From: an uncultured Lachnospiraceae bacterium
Lineage (GTDB): Bacteria > Bacillota > Clostridia > Lachnospirales > Lachnospiraceae
Direction: 5' to 3'
DNA length: 64,000 nt
NCBI GenBank assembly: GCA_910579225.1
Contig: CAJTTI010000012.1
Location: forward strand, 41,469 to 105,468
Shown: piece after piece, positions 17,059 through 26,148 of the stretch
Layout of the letters: every line of letters starts with the position of its first letter
Position numbering within the stretch: position 1 is the stretch's first letter
Notes under the pieces: model-generated
The model's database searches: none
Seen by the model: the letters and a program-made list of their open reading frames with translations, nothing else
Told to the model about the DNA's origin: nothing
Position numbers and translations under genes: made by a program

Positions 17059-18018
17059 ATGGTTGTAAGGGAAGAATTTTATGTGAATTCCTCAGATAGG
17101 ATTCATATGATACATGGATATCGCTGGTATGATCCGGAGAAAAAGGCAAAAGGCGTTCTGCAGCTGGTTCATGGAATGCTGGAATATATAGAGCGCTATG
17201 AAGAACTGGCCAGGTATATGGTTTCGGCAGGATATTTCGTGGTCGGCCATGATCATCTGGGGCACGGAGAATCGGTCAATGATCCGTCGGAACTGGGATA
17301 TGTGGGTGAACAGGGCGGAGTACTCTGGCTGAAGGATATGGAAATGATTCGGAGAATGGCAGCCTCTTATGCACCGAAGGCTCCATTCATTATGCTGGGG
17401 CACAGTATGGGCTCGTTTTTGGTCCGGAGATATTTGATTTACCACGGAGAACGGGTGGACGGAGCAGTGATCATGGGGACAGGGCAGCAGCCGGCTCTGC
17501 TTGTGAAAGCAGGACTCGGACTTACCTACATTTCCATGCTGCGAAGTGGGAGCAGAGGACATAACAGGTTGCTGGATAATATGACTTGCAGCGGGTTTGC
17601 AAAGCGATACCCGGATAATGCAAATACCGGAAGCTGGATGAGCCGTGACCCTCAGGTGCTGATTCAGGCGCTGCAGGATACGAAGATGAATTACCAGTTC
17701 TCACTGAATGCTTTCGAAGCGTTGTTCAGAACAGTGGAAGAGGTGGTAGACCCTAAACGGGCGGCAAAGATGCCCAAAGAACTTCCGCTACTTGTGATGG
17801 CAGGAGATGCTGATCCGGTAGGTGATAACGGAAAAGGGGTACGTCGTTTCGAAGCGATGCTGAGAAAGATCCGAATGAAGAATGTGACTTGTATTCTGTA
17901 TCCCCACAATCGTCATGAACTGATTCATGATCTGGATAAAGAGCAGGTAATGCAGAGGATTCTGGACTGGTGTGACGGAATCTGCAGAGGGATCGCAGAA
18001 CAGGAAAAAATCTTGTAG
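17059..18018 (+). CDS. Alpha/beta hydrolase, lysophospholipase/monoacylglycerol lipase-like
   Basis: Soluble serine hydrolase of the S33/Hydrolase_4 group, 319 aa. The nucleophile elbow is GHSMGS; oxyanion-region HGMLEY and HDHLGHGES lie upstream, and the late HNRHELIHD contains the likely catalytic His, with an Asp in AGDADPVG. An ATG at 17011 overlaps a TATACT-like -10 element, so I place the start at 17059, which has GAAGG upstream. No signal peptide is seen. The true substrate (lysolipid, monoglyceride or other ester) is unknown. Confidence 0.82.
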   Translation: MVVREEFYVNSSDRIHMIHGYRWYDPEKKAKGVLQLVHGMLEYIERYEELARYMVSAGYFVVGHDHLGHGESVNDPSELGYVGEQGGVLWLKDMEMIRRMAASYAPKAPFIMLGHSMGSFLVRRYLIYHGERVDGAVIMGTGQQPALLVKAGLGLTYISMLRSGSRGHNRLLDNMTCSGFAKRYPDNANTGSWMSRDPQVLIQALQDTKMNYQFSLNAFEALFRTVEEVVDPKRAAKMPKELPLLVMAGDADPVGDNGKGVRRFEAMLRKIRMKNVTCILYPHNRHELIHDLDKEQVMQRILDWCDGICRGIAEQEKIL

Positions 18019-18068
18019 ATCATATGAACAGAAGCGAAATTTCAGTTGGCAATTAGGAGGATAACAGA

Positions 18069-18944
18069 ATGAAAAAGTGGTTTTTGTTATTGTTGATGAC
18101 AGTGCTGCTTGTGGCTCCGGCTGCAGGTGTGCAGGCGGCGGAGGCAGCGGTTCTTGCGCTGGGAGCAGACCTGAGCGCATCTCAGAAGGCGGTGGTTCTG
18201 TCAGAAATGGGAATCACAGAGGAAGAAGCAGCCTCTTATCAGACAATTTATATTACAAATGATATGGAGCATCAATATCTGGACGATTCGCTTGGGGCTG
18301 CTGTTGTGGGGCACAATGCGTTGTCCTCTGTTCTTCTGATTCCTCAGGAGAGCGGGGCGGGACTCAGTGTGGAAACACATAATATCAATTATTGTACCAT
18401 AGCTATGTACCGGAATGCTCTTTTGACTGCAGGAGTTCAGGATGCGAAAGTGATTGTGGCCGCGCCCAGTTCTATCAGCGGGACAGCAGCTCTGATCGGG
18501 GCAGTAAAAGCATACGAAGCTTACAGTGGAGAGACAGTGAAAGATGATGCCTTTGAGACTGCGACAGACGAACTGGTACTGACTGGCGAGTTGATGGATG
18601 CGTTGGATTCCGAACAGATCTCGGATTTGATTGCATACCTGAAACAGCAGATTGCGGAAAATGGCCTGGATGATCCGAATAAACTGGAACAACTCGTGGA
18701 TCAGGCATCAAAGGAAATGGAAATAGAACTTACAGATGCACAGGTAAGTCAGATCGTGGATCTTCTGCTGAAACTTGGCAGACTGGATATGGATGCGGGG
18801 AAACTGGTTGGACAGGCAAAGGAGCTGTATGATAAACTGGATGATCTGGGTATTGATCTGGATACAGAAAAGGTGGGGAATTTTGTCACCCGTTTTGTAT
18901 CATCGGTATGGGAGCTGATTCAGAGCTTTATGTCCAAAGATTAA
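18069..18944 (+). CDS. DUF1002 family secreted protein (YpuA-like)
   Basis: 291 aa with an N-terminal signal peptide (KKWFLLLLMTVLLVAPAAG, cleavage near AQAAEA-like VQAAEA). The body matches the pattern of the DUF1002 family (GITEEEAASYQTIYITN, then AAPSSISGTAALIGAVKAYE), whose function is not established. The C-terminal half is acidic and helical. AGGAGG lies before the ATG. It is 50 nt after the hydrolase and could be co-transcribed with it. Its TAA shares bases with the stop codon of the convergent gene at 18941-19207. Confidence 0.85.
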   Translation: MKKWFLLLLMTVLLVAPAAGVQAAEAAVLALGADLSASQKAVVLSEMGITEEEAASYQTIYITNDMEHQYLDDSLGAAVVGHNALSSVLLIPQESGAGLSVETHNINYCTIAMYRNALLTAGVQDAKVIVAAPSSISGTAALIGAVKAYEAYSGETVKDDAFETATDELVLTGELMDALDSEQISDLIAYLKQQIAENGLDDPNKLEQLVDQASKEMEIELTDAQVSQIVDLLLKLGRLDMDAGKLVGQAKELYDKLDDLGIDLDTEKVGNFVTRFVSSVWELIQSFMSKD

Positions 18945-19207
18945 TCTTCTTCGATGACATGGAAGTCCAGATAGTCAAAATCAATTTCTTCCATAAAATT
19001 GTCCTTGCAGAATCGGGTCCTGGCATGCCGCTGGAATTCTCTGATGTTGGAATCAAGCCAGATGGGCTTGCCAAGATCGAAAGCATAGCAGATTTCCTCC
19101 AGTGCGCAAAACACTTTGTGGGTGCGGGAGTCTTCTGCATCGCAGCAAACAGTATGATCTTTCAAAAGCCGGTTTTCTTTGAATAATTTTCCCCATACAC
19201 GGAACAT
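18941..19207 (-). CDS. Hypothetical small acidic protein, 88 aa
   Basis: Unrecognised. 88 aa, soluble, rich in charged and aromatic residues, with three cysteines and motifs CALEEICYAFDLGKPIWLD and FDYLDFHVIEED. GGAGG lies 6 nt before the second ATG (19207), whereas the first ATG directly abuts it, so 19207 is the likely start. Stop codon overlaps that of the convergent DUF1002 gene. The good ribosome binding site and lack of any larger overlapping frame argue that it is real. Confidence 0.65.
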   Translation of the reverse strand: MFRVWGKLFKENRLLKDHTVCCDAEDSRTHKVFCALEEICYAFDLGKPIWLDSNIREFQRHARTRFCKDNFMEEIDFDYLDFHVIEED

Positions 19208-19335
19208 GGACATCCTCCTGAATAGTTCATGATTATACAGTATATCGGCTTATGGGCGGAAAGTAAAGAACGAGTTGAAAAATTAGCAGGTACTGTATGA
19301 GTGGAAATGGTATCTGAATATATAAAGGTGAATGA

Positions 19336-20166
19336 ATGGAACGTTTGAAAGAGATTGAGCGCAGTATAATCAAAAAATACCGAAAAAATATATGGAGACC
19401 CTTTATTCGGGGAATCCAGGATTATGAACTGATAAAAGAAGGAGATCGGATTGCTGTCTGCATCTCCGGAGGCAAGGATTCCATGCTGATGGCAAAGCTT
19501 CTGCAGGAATTGAAACGTCATGGGAAGTTTCCTTTTGGCCTGGTGTTTCTTGTGATGGATCCAGGCTATCATCCGGCAAACCGGCAACGTATAGAAGAGA
19601 ATGCAGAACTTCTTGGAATTCCGATTACAGTTTTTGAGTCTGATATATTTAATGTGGTGGCAGATATTGAAGAAAATCCCTGCTATCTCTGTGCACGCAT
19701 GCGCAGGGGGAATCTCTATGCACATGCACAGAGGCTGGGATGCAATAAGATTGCTCTGGGACATCATTTTGATGATGTGATTGAAACAATACTGATGGGA
19801 ATGCTGTATGGCGGACAGATGCAGACGATGATGCCGAAACTCCACAGCACAAATTTTAAAGGGATGGAGCTGATTCGTCCCATGTACCTGGTGCATGAAG
19901 AGGCAATTCTTGAGTGGGTCAGGTATCATGATCTTCATTTTCTGCAGTGTGCATGCCGGTTTACCGAAGAGTATGAGAGGGATGAACAGGGAGCAAATAA
20001 TTCCAAACGTCAGGAGATGAAGGAGTTGATTGCTAGATTCCGGAATATCAGTCCGGTGATTGAGAAAAATATTTTCCGTAGTGTGGAAAATGTCAATCTG
20101 AATACAATTATCAGTTATCATAAGGGGGAAGAGTCCCATCATTTTCTGGATAATTATGAAAAGTGA
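19336..20166 (+). CDS. PP-loop ATPase, TtcA/TtuA-like tRNA thiolation family
   Basis: 276 aa. The PP-loop ATP-binding motif is CISGGKDSML; a CYLCARMRRG motif supplies two cysteines typical of TtcA-type 2-thiocytidine synthases that hold an iron-sulfur cluster, and a third cysteine lies in LQCACRF. GHHFDDVIETILM is the family's second conserved block. TtcA proteins thiolate C32 of tRNA, though related proteins in Firmicutes are of unproved function, so I leave the symbol empty. The upstream spacing and own start suggest a monocistronic gene. Confidence 0.82.
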   Translation: MERLKEIERSIIKKYRKNIWRPFIRGIQDYELIKEGDRIAVCISGGKDSMLMAKLLQELKRHGKFPFGLVFLVMDPGYHPANRQRIEENAELLGIPITVFESDIFNVVADIEENPCYLCARMRRGNLYAHAQRLGCNKIALGHHFDDVIETILMGMLYGGQMQTMMPKLHSTNFKGMELIRPMYLVHEEAILEWVRYHDLHFLQCACRFTEEYERDEQGANNSKRQEMKELIARFRNISPVIEKNIFRSVENVNLNTIISYHKGEESHHFLDNYEK

Positions 20167-20374
20167 TAAGTACTACTTATAAAATGACAGGAAATGACAG
20201 AATATTTCATAAATTACAGGGATATTTTAACAGAATATGCATGATTCATATGCTATAATATTGAGAGACATTTACAGCGCAAGCCGGTTTTCGAAACACT
20301 TAAAGAGGCCGGATGCATAAGCGGCAGGAATGATGCTTTGTGCAGCGCGACATGCAGGGGAGTGTAAGGAAAAA

Positions 20375-21028
20375 ATGGCAGTGGAGATGACGATTCAGGA
20401 GTATATCCGGGAGCGTTCGGAAAAGGACAGTTTTGAGACGGCCATGTTCATCTATGAGTCTGCTTTGATTCAGATGGCAAGCCGAATTGAGGTGCTGAGC
20501 AATGAATTGAGTCATGTATATCAGTATAATCCAATTGAATATGTGAAGACCCGTCTGAAGACACCGGAGAGTATTATAAAAAAGCTCCGAAAAAACAAAC
20601 ATCATATTACAATCGACGATATGGTAGAGTATGTGAACGATATTGCAGGGATACGCATCACATGCTCGTTCTTTTCTGAAGTGTATTTTCTGGCAGATAT
20701 GCTTGCAAGGCAGGATAATCTGTCCGTGATTAACATCAAAGACTATATCGGGCATCCGAAGGAAAGTGGTTACAAAAGTTATCATATGCTTTTGTCCATC
20801 CAGGTAGCGTTGGCAGATGCGGTAATTCCCACTAAAGTGGAGGTTCAGCTCAGGACGATGGCTATGGATTTCTGGGCCAGTCTGGAACATAAAATCTATT
20901 ATAAGTATGAGGGGAATGCGCCTGGTTATTTTGCAAGAGAACTGCAGGAATGTGCGTCGATTATATCCAGGCTGGACGCCAAGATGATGTCGCTGAACGA
21001 GGCTATGAAACGTATTGACGGTGAATAA
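20375..21028 (+). CDS. Small alarmone synthetase, RelA/SpoT-domain GTP pyrophosphokinase (YjbM/RelQ-like)
   Basis: 217 aa single-domain (p)ppGpp synthetase. The RelA/SpoT synthetase core shows DIAGIRITCSF, SGYKSYHMLLSI and EVQLRTMAMDFWASLEH. There is no HD hydrolase, TGS or ACT domain, as expected for a small alarmone synthetase. I start at 20375 (AAGGA upstream); an earlier in-frame ATG at 20330 lacks a ribosome binding site. Such enzymes transfer pyrophosphate from ATP to GDP/GTP and usually act as tetramers. Confidence 0.87.
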   Translation: MAVEMTIQEYIRERSEKDSFETAMFIYESALIQMASRIEVLSNELSHVYQYNPIEYVKTRLKTPESIIKKLRKNKHHITIDDMVEYVNDIAGIRITCSFFSEVYFLADMLARQDNLSVINIKDYIGHPKESGYKSYHMLLSIQVALADAVIPTKVEVQLRTMAMDFWASLEHKIYYKYEGNAPGYFARELQECASIISRLDAKMMSLNEAMKRIDGE

Positions 21029-21115
21029 AATATCTGGCTGGAGAACGAAGGTTCCGCTGACGAATATAGCGGTGAAGATATCTGTCAGTGAAAAACAGTC
21101 CATAAAATGAGGAGT

Positions 21116-21146
21116 GCCCCGGTAATACGGATACCGGGGCTTATTA
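21116..21146 (+). terminator. Terminator of the alarmone synthetase gene
   Basis: GCCCCGGTA (21116-21124) pairs perfectly with TACCGGGGC (21132-21140), followed by TTATTAT. The remainder of this 350-bp gap is AT-rich and carries the promoter at 21325-21353. Confidence 0.8.
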
Positions 21147-21324
21147 TGAAAAAATTTATCTATATGTCGTTTGTTGCTTTTTATTTATCTGTAGTATAAC
21201 AATAAAATATGAATAAATTATGAATAAAATATAAACATATTGTGAAAGTATACAAAAAAGTGGAAGAAAAAAACATTTATATGTACAAGAACTACAAAGT
21301 GATTTTTGCAAATGTGAAGAAGAG

Positions 21325-21353
21325 TTGTAAAAAAAGACAAAAAGTGCTAAAAT
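21325..21353 (+). promoter_or_regulatory. Promoter of the pyrophosphatase gene
   Basis: TTGTAA (21325-21330), 17-bp spacer, TAAAAT (21348-21353), 29 nt before the ATG. Confidence 0.55.
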
Positions 21354-21382
21354 GTATGTATTGATAGAAAAGGAGCAGAACT

Positions 21383-23029
21383 ATGACAGCAGAAACTATG
21401 CCCGTATATGTGATTGGCCATAAGAATCCGGATACGGATTCTATCTGTTCAGCCATTGCATATGCGGAATTAAAGAACCGCCTGCATGGAAGCGGATATT
21501 GTCCGGCCCGGGCAGGACAGATTAATCAGGAGACGCAGTATGTGCTGAACTTTTTTCAGGTATCTGCGCCTAAATATGTAGAAGATGTAATGACAGATGT
21601 GAGGGATATTGAGATCCGTAAGACACAGGGGGTATCCGGCCATATTTCTTTGAAAAAGGCCTGGAATATGATGCGGGCTTTGGGAGTTGTGACACTTCCC
21701 ATTACCGACAATAAGCAACTTCAAGGGTTGATTACCATCGGAGACATTGCGAACGCCTATATGGATGTTTATGATAATTGTAGTCTTTCAGCAGCGCATA
21801 CTCCTTATAAGAATATTCTGGAAACTCTTGATGGAGTAATGCTTATTGGAGATGAGAATGCAGTTTATGAAAAGGGGGAAGTAGTGATTGCAGCGGCCAA
21901 TCCGGATGTGATGGAGGACTATATCCATGAAGGGGATATGGTGATTCTGGGCAACCGGTATGAATCTCAGCTTTGCGCCATTGAGATGAATGCAGCATGT
22001 ATTATTGTCTGCATGGACGCGAAGGTATCCAAGACAATCCGGAAACTGGCTCAGGAAAATAATTGCAATATCATTGTAACACCTCATGATACATTTACGG
22101 TAGCCAGGATGATTAATCAAAGCATGCCGATCTCTCATTTTATGAAAGAAGACGGTTTGATTACTTTTAAGGTGACAGAAAAGACAGAAGATATCAAAGG
22201 TATCATGGGACAGAAGCGATACCGGGATTTTCCGATTCTGGATGTGGACGGGAATTATATTGGTATGATTTCCAGACGAAATCTTTTGAACCTTCGGAGA
22301 AAACGGGTGATTCTGGTAGACCATAATGAAGCAAGTCAGACGGTGGATGGTATCGAGCATGCAGATATTCTGGAGATCATTGATCACCATCGGATTGGTA
22401 CGCTGGAGACGCTGGAACCTGTTTTTTTCAGGAATCAGCCTGTGGGCTGCACGGCCACGATTGTCTACCAGATGTATCAGGAAAATGGCGTGGAGATTCC
22501 CAGAAATATTGCGGGACTTTTAATGGCTGCAATTTTGTCAGATACGCTGATGTTCCGTTCTCCGACTTGTACAGCAGTGGATAAGGCGGCAGCAGAGCGG
22601 CTCTCTGAACTGTGTGGTGTGGAGATTGAAGAGTTTTCCATTGATATGTTCAGTGCGGGCAGCGATATGAGTTCCAAGTCTCCAAAAGAGATTTTCAATC
22701 AGGACAGGAAAAAATTCCAGGTAAATGAACATGAATTTATCGTGGCTCAGATCAACAGCATGAACAGCATTGAACTGGATGAGATCAAGGAAAAGCTGAT
22801 TCCATACCTGGAGAAAAAGTTCTCTTCTTTGGATGTGGAAATGTGTTATGTGATGCTGACCAATATTGTAAAAGAGAAGACAGAGCTTCTCTGCTTTGGG
22901 GAACATGCAAAGGAAGTGGCCAGAAGTGCATTCCAGCTTCCGGAAGATACGGTGGATATTAAGCTGAAGGGACTGGTGTCAAGGAAGAAACAGCTGATTC
23001 CAAGTATTGTGACTGTATTGCAGCAGTAG
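21383..23029 (+). CDS. ppaC: Manganese-dependent family II inorganic pyrophosphatase with CBS and DRTGG domains
   Basis: Hydrolyses pyrophosphate to drive biosynthesis. 548 aa versus ~310 for the simple enzyme, because a regulatory insert splits the DHH domain. Order: N-terminal DHH part (VIGHKNPDTDSICSAIAYAE), first CBS repeat (~residues 70-130), DRTGG domain (~130-240), second CBS repeat (~245-305), rest of DHH (VDHNEASQ, EIIDHHRIG) and DHHA2 (~400-548, with SRKKQ near the C-terminus). CBS-pyrophosphatases are inhibited by AMP/ADP and activated by ATP or diadenosine polyphosphates. AAGGAG lies before the ATG. It is next to the alarmone synthetase but separated by a terminator. Confidence 0.93.
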   Translation: MTAETMPVYVIGHKNPDTDSICSAIAYAELKNRLHGSGYCPARAGQINQETQYVLNFFQVSAPKYVEDVMTDVRDIEIRKTQGVSGHISLKKAWNMMRALGVVTLPITDNKQLQGLITIGDIANAYMDVYDNCSLSAAHTPYKNILETLDGVMLIGDENAVYEKGEVVIAAANPDVMEDYIHEGDMVILGNRYESQLCAIEMNAACIIVCMDAKVSKTIRKLAQENNCNIIVTPHDTFTVARMINQSMPISHFMKEDGLITFKVTEKTEDIKGIMGQKRYRDFPILDVDGNYIGMISRRNLLNLRRKRVILVDHNEASQTVDGIEHADILEIIDHHRIGTLETLEPVFFRNQPVGCTATIVYQMYQENGVEIPRNIAGLLMAAILSDTLMFRSPTCTAVDKAAAERLSELCGVEIEEFSIDMFSAGSDMSSKSPKEIFNQDRKKFQVNEHEFIVAQINSMNSIELDEIKEKLIPYLEKKFSSLDVEMCYVMLTNIVKEKTELLCFGEHAKEVARSAFQLPEDTVDIKLKGLVSRKKQLIPSIVTVLQQ

Positions 23030-23037
23030 AATTCAGA

Positions 23038-23140
23038 ACCGGGGACTGACGCAAAATAGCAGATTCATACGATATATGGAGAGATATTTATGAGTTCAAT
23101 ATATATTGTAGAATCACTGAATTTTGCGACAGTCCCTGGT
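23038..23140. repeat. Inverted-repeat (MITE-like) element, about 103 bp
   Basis: Just after the pyrophosphatase stop, ACCGGGGACTGACGCAAAA (23038-23056) is mirrored by TTTTGCGACAGTCCCTGGT (23122-23140), 17 of 19 positions complementary, with weaker pairing continuing inward. The 65-bp interior has no coding potential. Together with the promoter region at 23348-23406 this accounts for most of the 420-bp gap; the bases between 23141 and 23347 show nothing I can name. Confidence 0.5.
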
Positions 23141-23347
23141 GCAGTATTACTTATGTTTCGGGAGCTCTATAGTGAAAGTCAACATTGGAGGCTTTTTCAT
23201 ATTTTCTGCTCTTTTCGGGAAAATCCTGTCTTAAATTCTCTTGTTTTTCCAATAATTTGCATTATAAATGATAACATGGGCCTTTAGATGGCTGGAAGAA
23301 TGTTGAAGGTATGGCATTTAGTTTAGAAAACATTAAAAGCTAAAAAA

Positions 23348-23406
23348 GTTAGTTGACATTAACCTGGAAATCGCATATAATGCAATTGTAAATGATATTC
23401 ATTTTC
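23348..23406 (+). promoter_or_regulatory. feo promoter with DtxR-like box and Fur-like box
   Basis: TTGACA (23353-23358), 17-bp spacer, TATAAT (23376-23381). The -35 lies inside GTTAG-N6-TTAAC (23348-23363), a dyad seen again before feoB and the DUF2325 gene. At the predicted start site, GTAAATGATATTCATTTTC (23388-23406) matches the Fur consensus at 15 of 19 positions. Confidence 0.7.
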
Positions 23407-23449
23407 ATTTAAAAATACTTATGTATGGTATCTGAAGGGAGGAAACAGA

Positions 23450-23662
23450 ATGGCATTGGCGTTGATGAGTATTGGTGAGAGATGTAGGGTCATAAAGCTT
23501 CGGGGAAAAGACGAGGTGATTCGTCACTTGCAGAATCTTGGATTTGCACCAGGTTCGGAGATTCAGGTGCTTGGTGAGAATGCCGCAGGAATGATTCTTT
23601 TGGTAAAAGGAGTCCGTATAGCTCTGGACAGAGGTCTGGCAGGAAAGATTATGGTAGCTTAG
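23450..23662 (+). CDS. feoA: FeoA family ferrous iron transport protein (first copy)
   Basis: 70 aa SH3-like domain protein that supports the FeoB ferrous iron transporter from the cytoplasmic side. Typical features are the LGFAPGSEIQVLG turn and the closing GVRIALDRGLAGKIMV. GGGAGG precedes the ATG. First gene of an iron-regulated operon; a second FeoA follows after 43 nt. Confidence 0.9.
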   Translation: MALALMSIGERCRVIKLRGKDEVIRHLQNLGFAPGSEIQVLGENAAGMILLVKGVRIALDRGLAGKIMVA

Positions 23663-23705
23663 CGGCAGAATTTTAGAACAGCAGAATTTTGTTTAGGAGG
23701 ATAAC

Positions 23706-23936
23706 ATGCAGACATTGAGGGAAACAGCAGTAGGCAAGACCGTTTCTGTGGTGAAGCTTCATGGAGAGGGAGCGGTCAGGCGCAGGATCATGGATATGGG
23801 AATCACCAGGGGAACAGCGATCTATGTGCGTAAAGTGGCGCCGCTTGGAGATCCGGTGGAAGTGACGGTTCGTGGGTATGAGCTGTCTCTGAGGAGAGAA
23901 GATGCTCAGATGATTGAAGTACAGCAGGAAAAATAA
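23706..23936 (+). CDS. feoA: FeoA family ferrous iron transport protein (second copy)
   Basis: 76 aa SH3-like protein with the FeoA pattern MGITRGTAIYVRKVAPLGDP and VRGYELSLRREDA. It differs clearly from the first FeoA (shared fold, few identical residues). Two small FeoA proteins ahead of FeoB are common in Clostridia and may form different contacts with FeoB. AGGAGG before the ATG. A weak hairpin (23939-23956, AAGCTGC/GCAGCTT) lies between this gene and feoB and could attenuate. Confidence 0.9.
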   Translation: MQTLRETAVGKTVSVVKLHGEGAVRRRIMDMGITRGTAIYVRKVAPLGDPVEVTVRGYELSLRREDAQMIEVQQEK

Positions 23937-23972
23937 AAAAGCTGCGTCTGCAGCTTATTTTAAAGAATGATA

Positions 23973-23988
23973 GTTAGTATATACTAAT
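23973..23988 (+). promoter_or_regulatory. DtxR-like dyad before feoB
   Basis: GTTAG-TATATA-CTAAT, whose inner TTAGTATATACTAA is a perfect 14-bp palindrome, ends 5 nt before the feoB Shine-Dalgarno. Same architecture as the boxes at 23348 and 27510. Confidence 0.5.
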
Positions 23989-24003
23989 TAACAGGAGGGA
24001 AAA

Positions 24004-26148
24004 ATGATGAAAATAGCACTTGCCGGAAATCCAAACAGCGGTAAAACGACATTGTTTAATGCGCTGACTGGTTCGAATCAATTTGTGGGAAACTGGCCGG
24101 GAGTTACAGTAGAGAAAAAAGAGGGGAGATTAAAAGGATATCAGGATGTGATTCTGATGGATCTTCCGGGGATCTATTCGCTGTCCCCGTATACGCTGGA
24201 AGAAGTGGTCGCCAGAAACTATCTGATCAGCGAACGGCCGGATGCAATTCTGAATATTGTAGATGGAACCAATCTGGAGAGAAATCTCTATCTGACCACA
24301 CAGCTTCTGGAACTTGGGATTCCGGTGGTTATGGCAGTGAACATGATGGATATTGTACAGAAGAATGGCGATCAGATCTATATAGACAAATTGAGTAAGG
24401 AGCTGGGGTGTCAGGTGGTAGAAATCTCGGCGCTGAAGGGAACAGGAGTGAAAGAGGCAGCGGAACTGGCAGTGCAGGCAGCAGCAAAGAAGGAGCCTCA
24501 GAAAGTGATGCATACATTTGGTAAAAAGGTAGAGCAGACATTGTCTTTTATCGAAAAACAACTTGCCGGGGTCCCCGAGGATCAACTGCGTTTCTTTGCT
24601 CTTAAGCTTTTTGAGCGGGATGAGAAGATTGGAGGCCAGATGGCTAAAGTGCCTGATGTGGAAGAGATGATTCGTGATCTGGAAGAAGCACTGGATGATG
24701 ATTCGGAAAGCATTATTACAAATGAGCGGTATCAGTTTATTACATCTATTATTGGCAGATGCTGCAGGAAAGGGATAAAAAGCGGGAGAACTGTTTCTGA
24801 TAAGATCGACCAGATTGTGACGAATCGGTTTTTGGCGCTTCCAATATTTGCAGCAATTATGTGGCTGGTCTATTATATATCTGTGACGACAGTAGGTGGA
24901 TTTGCAACAGACTGGACCAATGATGTTTTATTCGGGGAGATGATTCCGCCGGCAGTAGAAAACGTGCTTGTTAATATTCGGTGTGCAGACTGGCTGCAGG
25001 GCTTGATTATAGATGGAATTATAGGTGGCGTGGGAGCCGTGCTTGGTTTCGTTCCGCAGATGTTGGTATTGTTCTTATTTCTGGCATTTCTGGAGGCCTG
25101 CGGTTATATGGCCCGTATAGCGTTTATCATGGACCGCATTTTTCGGAAATTTGGATTGTCCGGCAAATCTTTCATTCCTATGCTGATTGGTACAGGCTGC
25201 GGGGTTCCGGGAGTTATGGCTTCAAGGACAATAGAAAATGACAGAGATCGCAAGATGACGATTATAACCACAACATTCATTCCCTGCGGGGCAAAGCTTC
25301 CGATTATTGCGCTGATTGCAGGAGCACTGTTCGACGGTGCCTCCTGGGTTGCGCCGAGTGCTTATTTTCTGGGAATTGCTGCAATTGTATGCTCGGGAAT
25401 TATTCTGAAAAAGACCAAAATGTTTGCGGGAGATCCGGCGCCATTTGTGATGGAACTGCCGGCGTATCATATGCCGACGGCAGGCAATGTACTCAGAAGT
25501 ATGTGGGAGAGAGGATGGTCTTTTATTAAGAAGGCTGGTACTATTATATTGTTGTCCACGATTGCGATTTGGTTCGCGACTTATTTCGGATGGGTAGACG
25601 GACAGTTCCGCATGCTGGAATATATGGAGATGGATCACAGTATTTTGGCGGGGATTGGCAATCTGTTTGCATGGATATTTATTCCTCTTGGGTGGGGTGA
25701 CTGGAAAGCAGCCGTTGCGGCAATTACCGGTCTGGTGGCCAAGGAAAACGTGGTCGGCACCTTTGGAATTCTGTATGGATTTGCGGAAGTATCAGAAGAA
25801 GGAGAGGAAATCTGGGGTACACTAGCAGGTGCATACACGGCTGCGGCAGCGTATAGTTTTCTGGTATTTAATCTTTTGTGTGCGCCCTGTTTTGCGGCTA
25901 TTGGTGCCATCAAAAGAGAGATGAACAATGCAAAATGGACCTGGTTTGCGATTGGGTATCAGTGTTTGCTGGCATATTGTGTATCTTTATGCGTGTATCA
26001 GATTGGTACATTCTTGAGCACAGGTACTGTGGGAGTCGGCTTTTTGGTAGCGCTGCTGATACTGGCCGGTTTTCTCTGGCTTCTGTTCCGTCCATACAAG
26101 AGCAGCGGAAAACTGAAAGCAAATATGAAAGGAATGGCGAAAGTTTGA
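24004..26148 (+). CDS. feoB: Ferrous iron transport protein FeoB
   Basis: Inner-membrane Fe(II) transporter with an N-terminal GTPase, 714 aa. G1 is GNPNSGKTT, G3 DLPGIYSL and G4 NMMD; a helical GDI domain spans about 170-260. The C-terminal ~450 residues contain the gate motifs, including GCGVPGVMA and IPCGAKLPI with their conserved cysteines, and about eight to ten membrane segments. Two adjacent ATGs are possible (24004 and 24007); the second has the better Shine-Dalgarno spacing. The stop overlaps the next start (TGATG). Confidence 0.96.
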   Translation: MMKIALAGNPNSGKTTLFNALTGSNQFVGNWPGVTVEKKEGRLKGYQDVILMDLPGIYSLSPYTLEEVVARNYLISERPDAILNIVDGTNLERNLYLTTQLLELGIPVVMAVNMMDIVQKNGDQIYIDKLSKELGCQVVEISALKGTGVKEAAELAVQAAAKKEPQKVMHTFGKKVEQTLSFIEKQLAGVPEDQLRFFALKLFERDEKIGGQMAKVPDVEEMIRDLEEALDDDSESIITNERYQFITSIIGRCCRKGIKSGRTVSDKIDQIVTNRFLALPIFAAIMWLVYYISVTTVGGFATDWTNDVLFGEMIPPAVENVLVNIRCADWLQGLIIDGIIGGVGAVLGFVPQMLVLFLFLAFLEACGYMARIAFIMDRIFRKFGLSGKSFIPMLIGTGCGVPGVMASRTIENDRDRKMTIITTTFIPCGAKLPIIALIAGALFDGASWVAPSAYFLGIAAIVCSGIILKKTKMFAGDPAPFVMELPAYHMPTAGNVLRSMWERGWSFIKKAGTIILLSTIAIWFATYFGWVDGQFRMLEYMEMDHSILAGIGNLFAWIFIPLGWGDWKAAVAAITGLVAKENVVGTFGILYGFAEVSEEGEEIWGTLAGAYTAAAAYSFLVFNLLCAPCFAAIGAIKREMNNAKWTWFAIGYQCLLAYCVSLCVYQIGTFLSTGTVGVGFLVALLILAGFLWLLFRPYKSSGKLKANMKGMAKV

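Noticed and set aside
23090..23287. A 65-codon frame in the pyrophosphatase-feo gap
   Set aside because: Crosses the inverted-repeat element and has no domain or good ribosome binding site.
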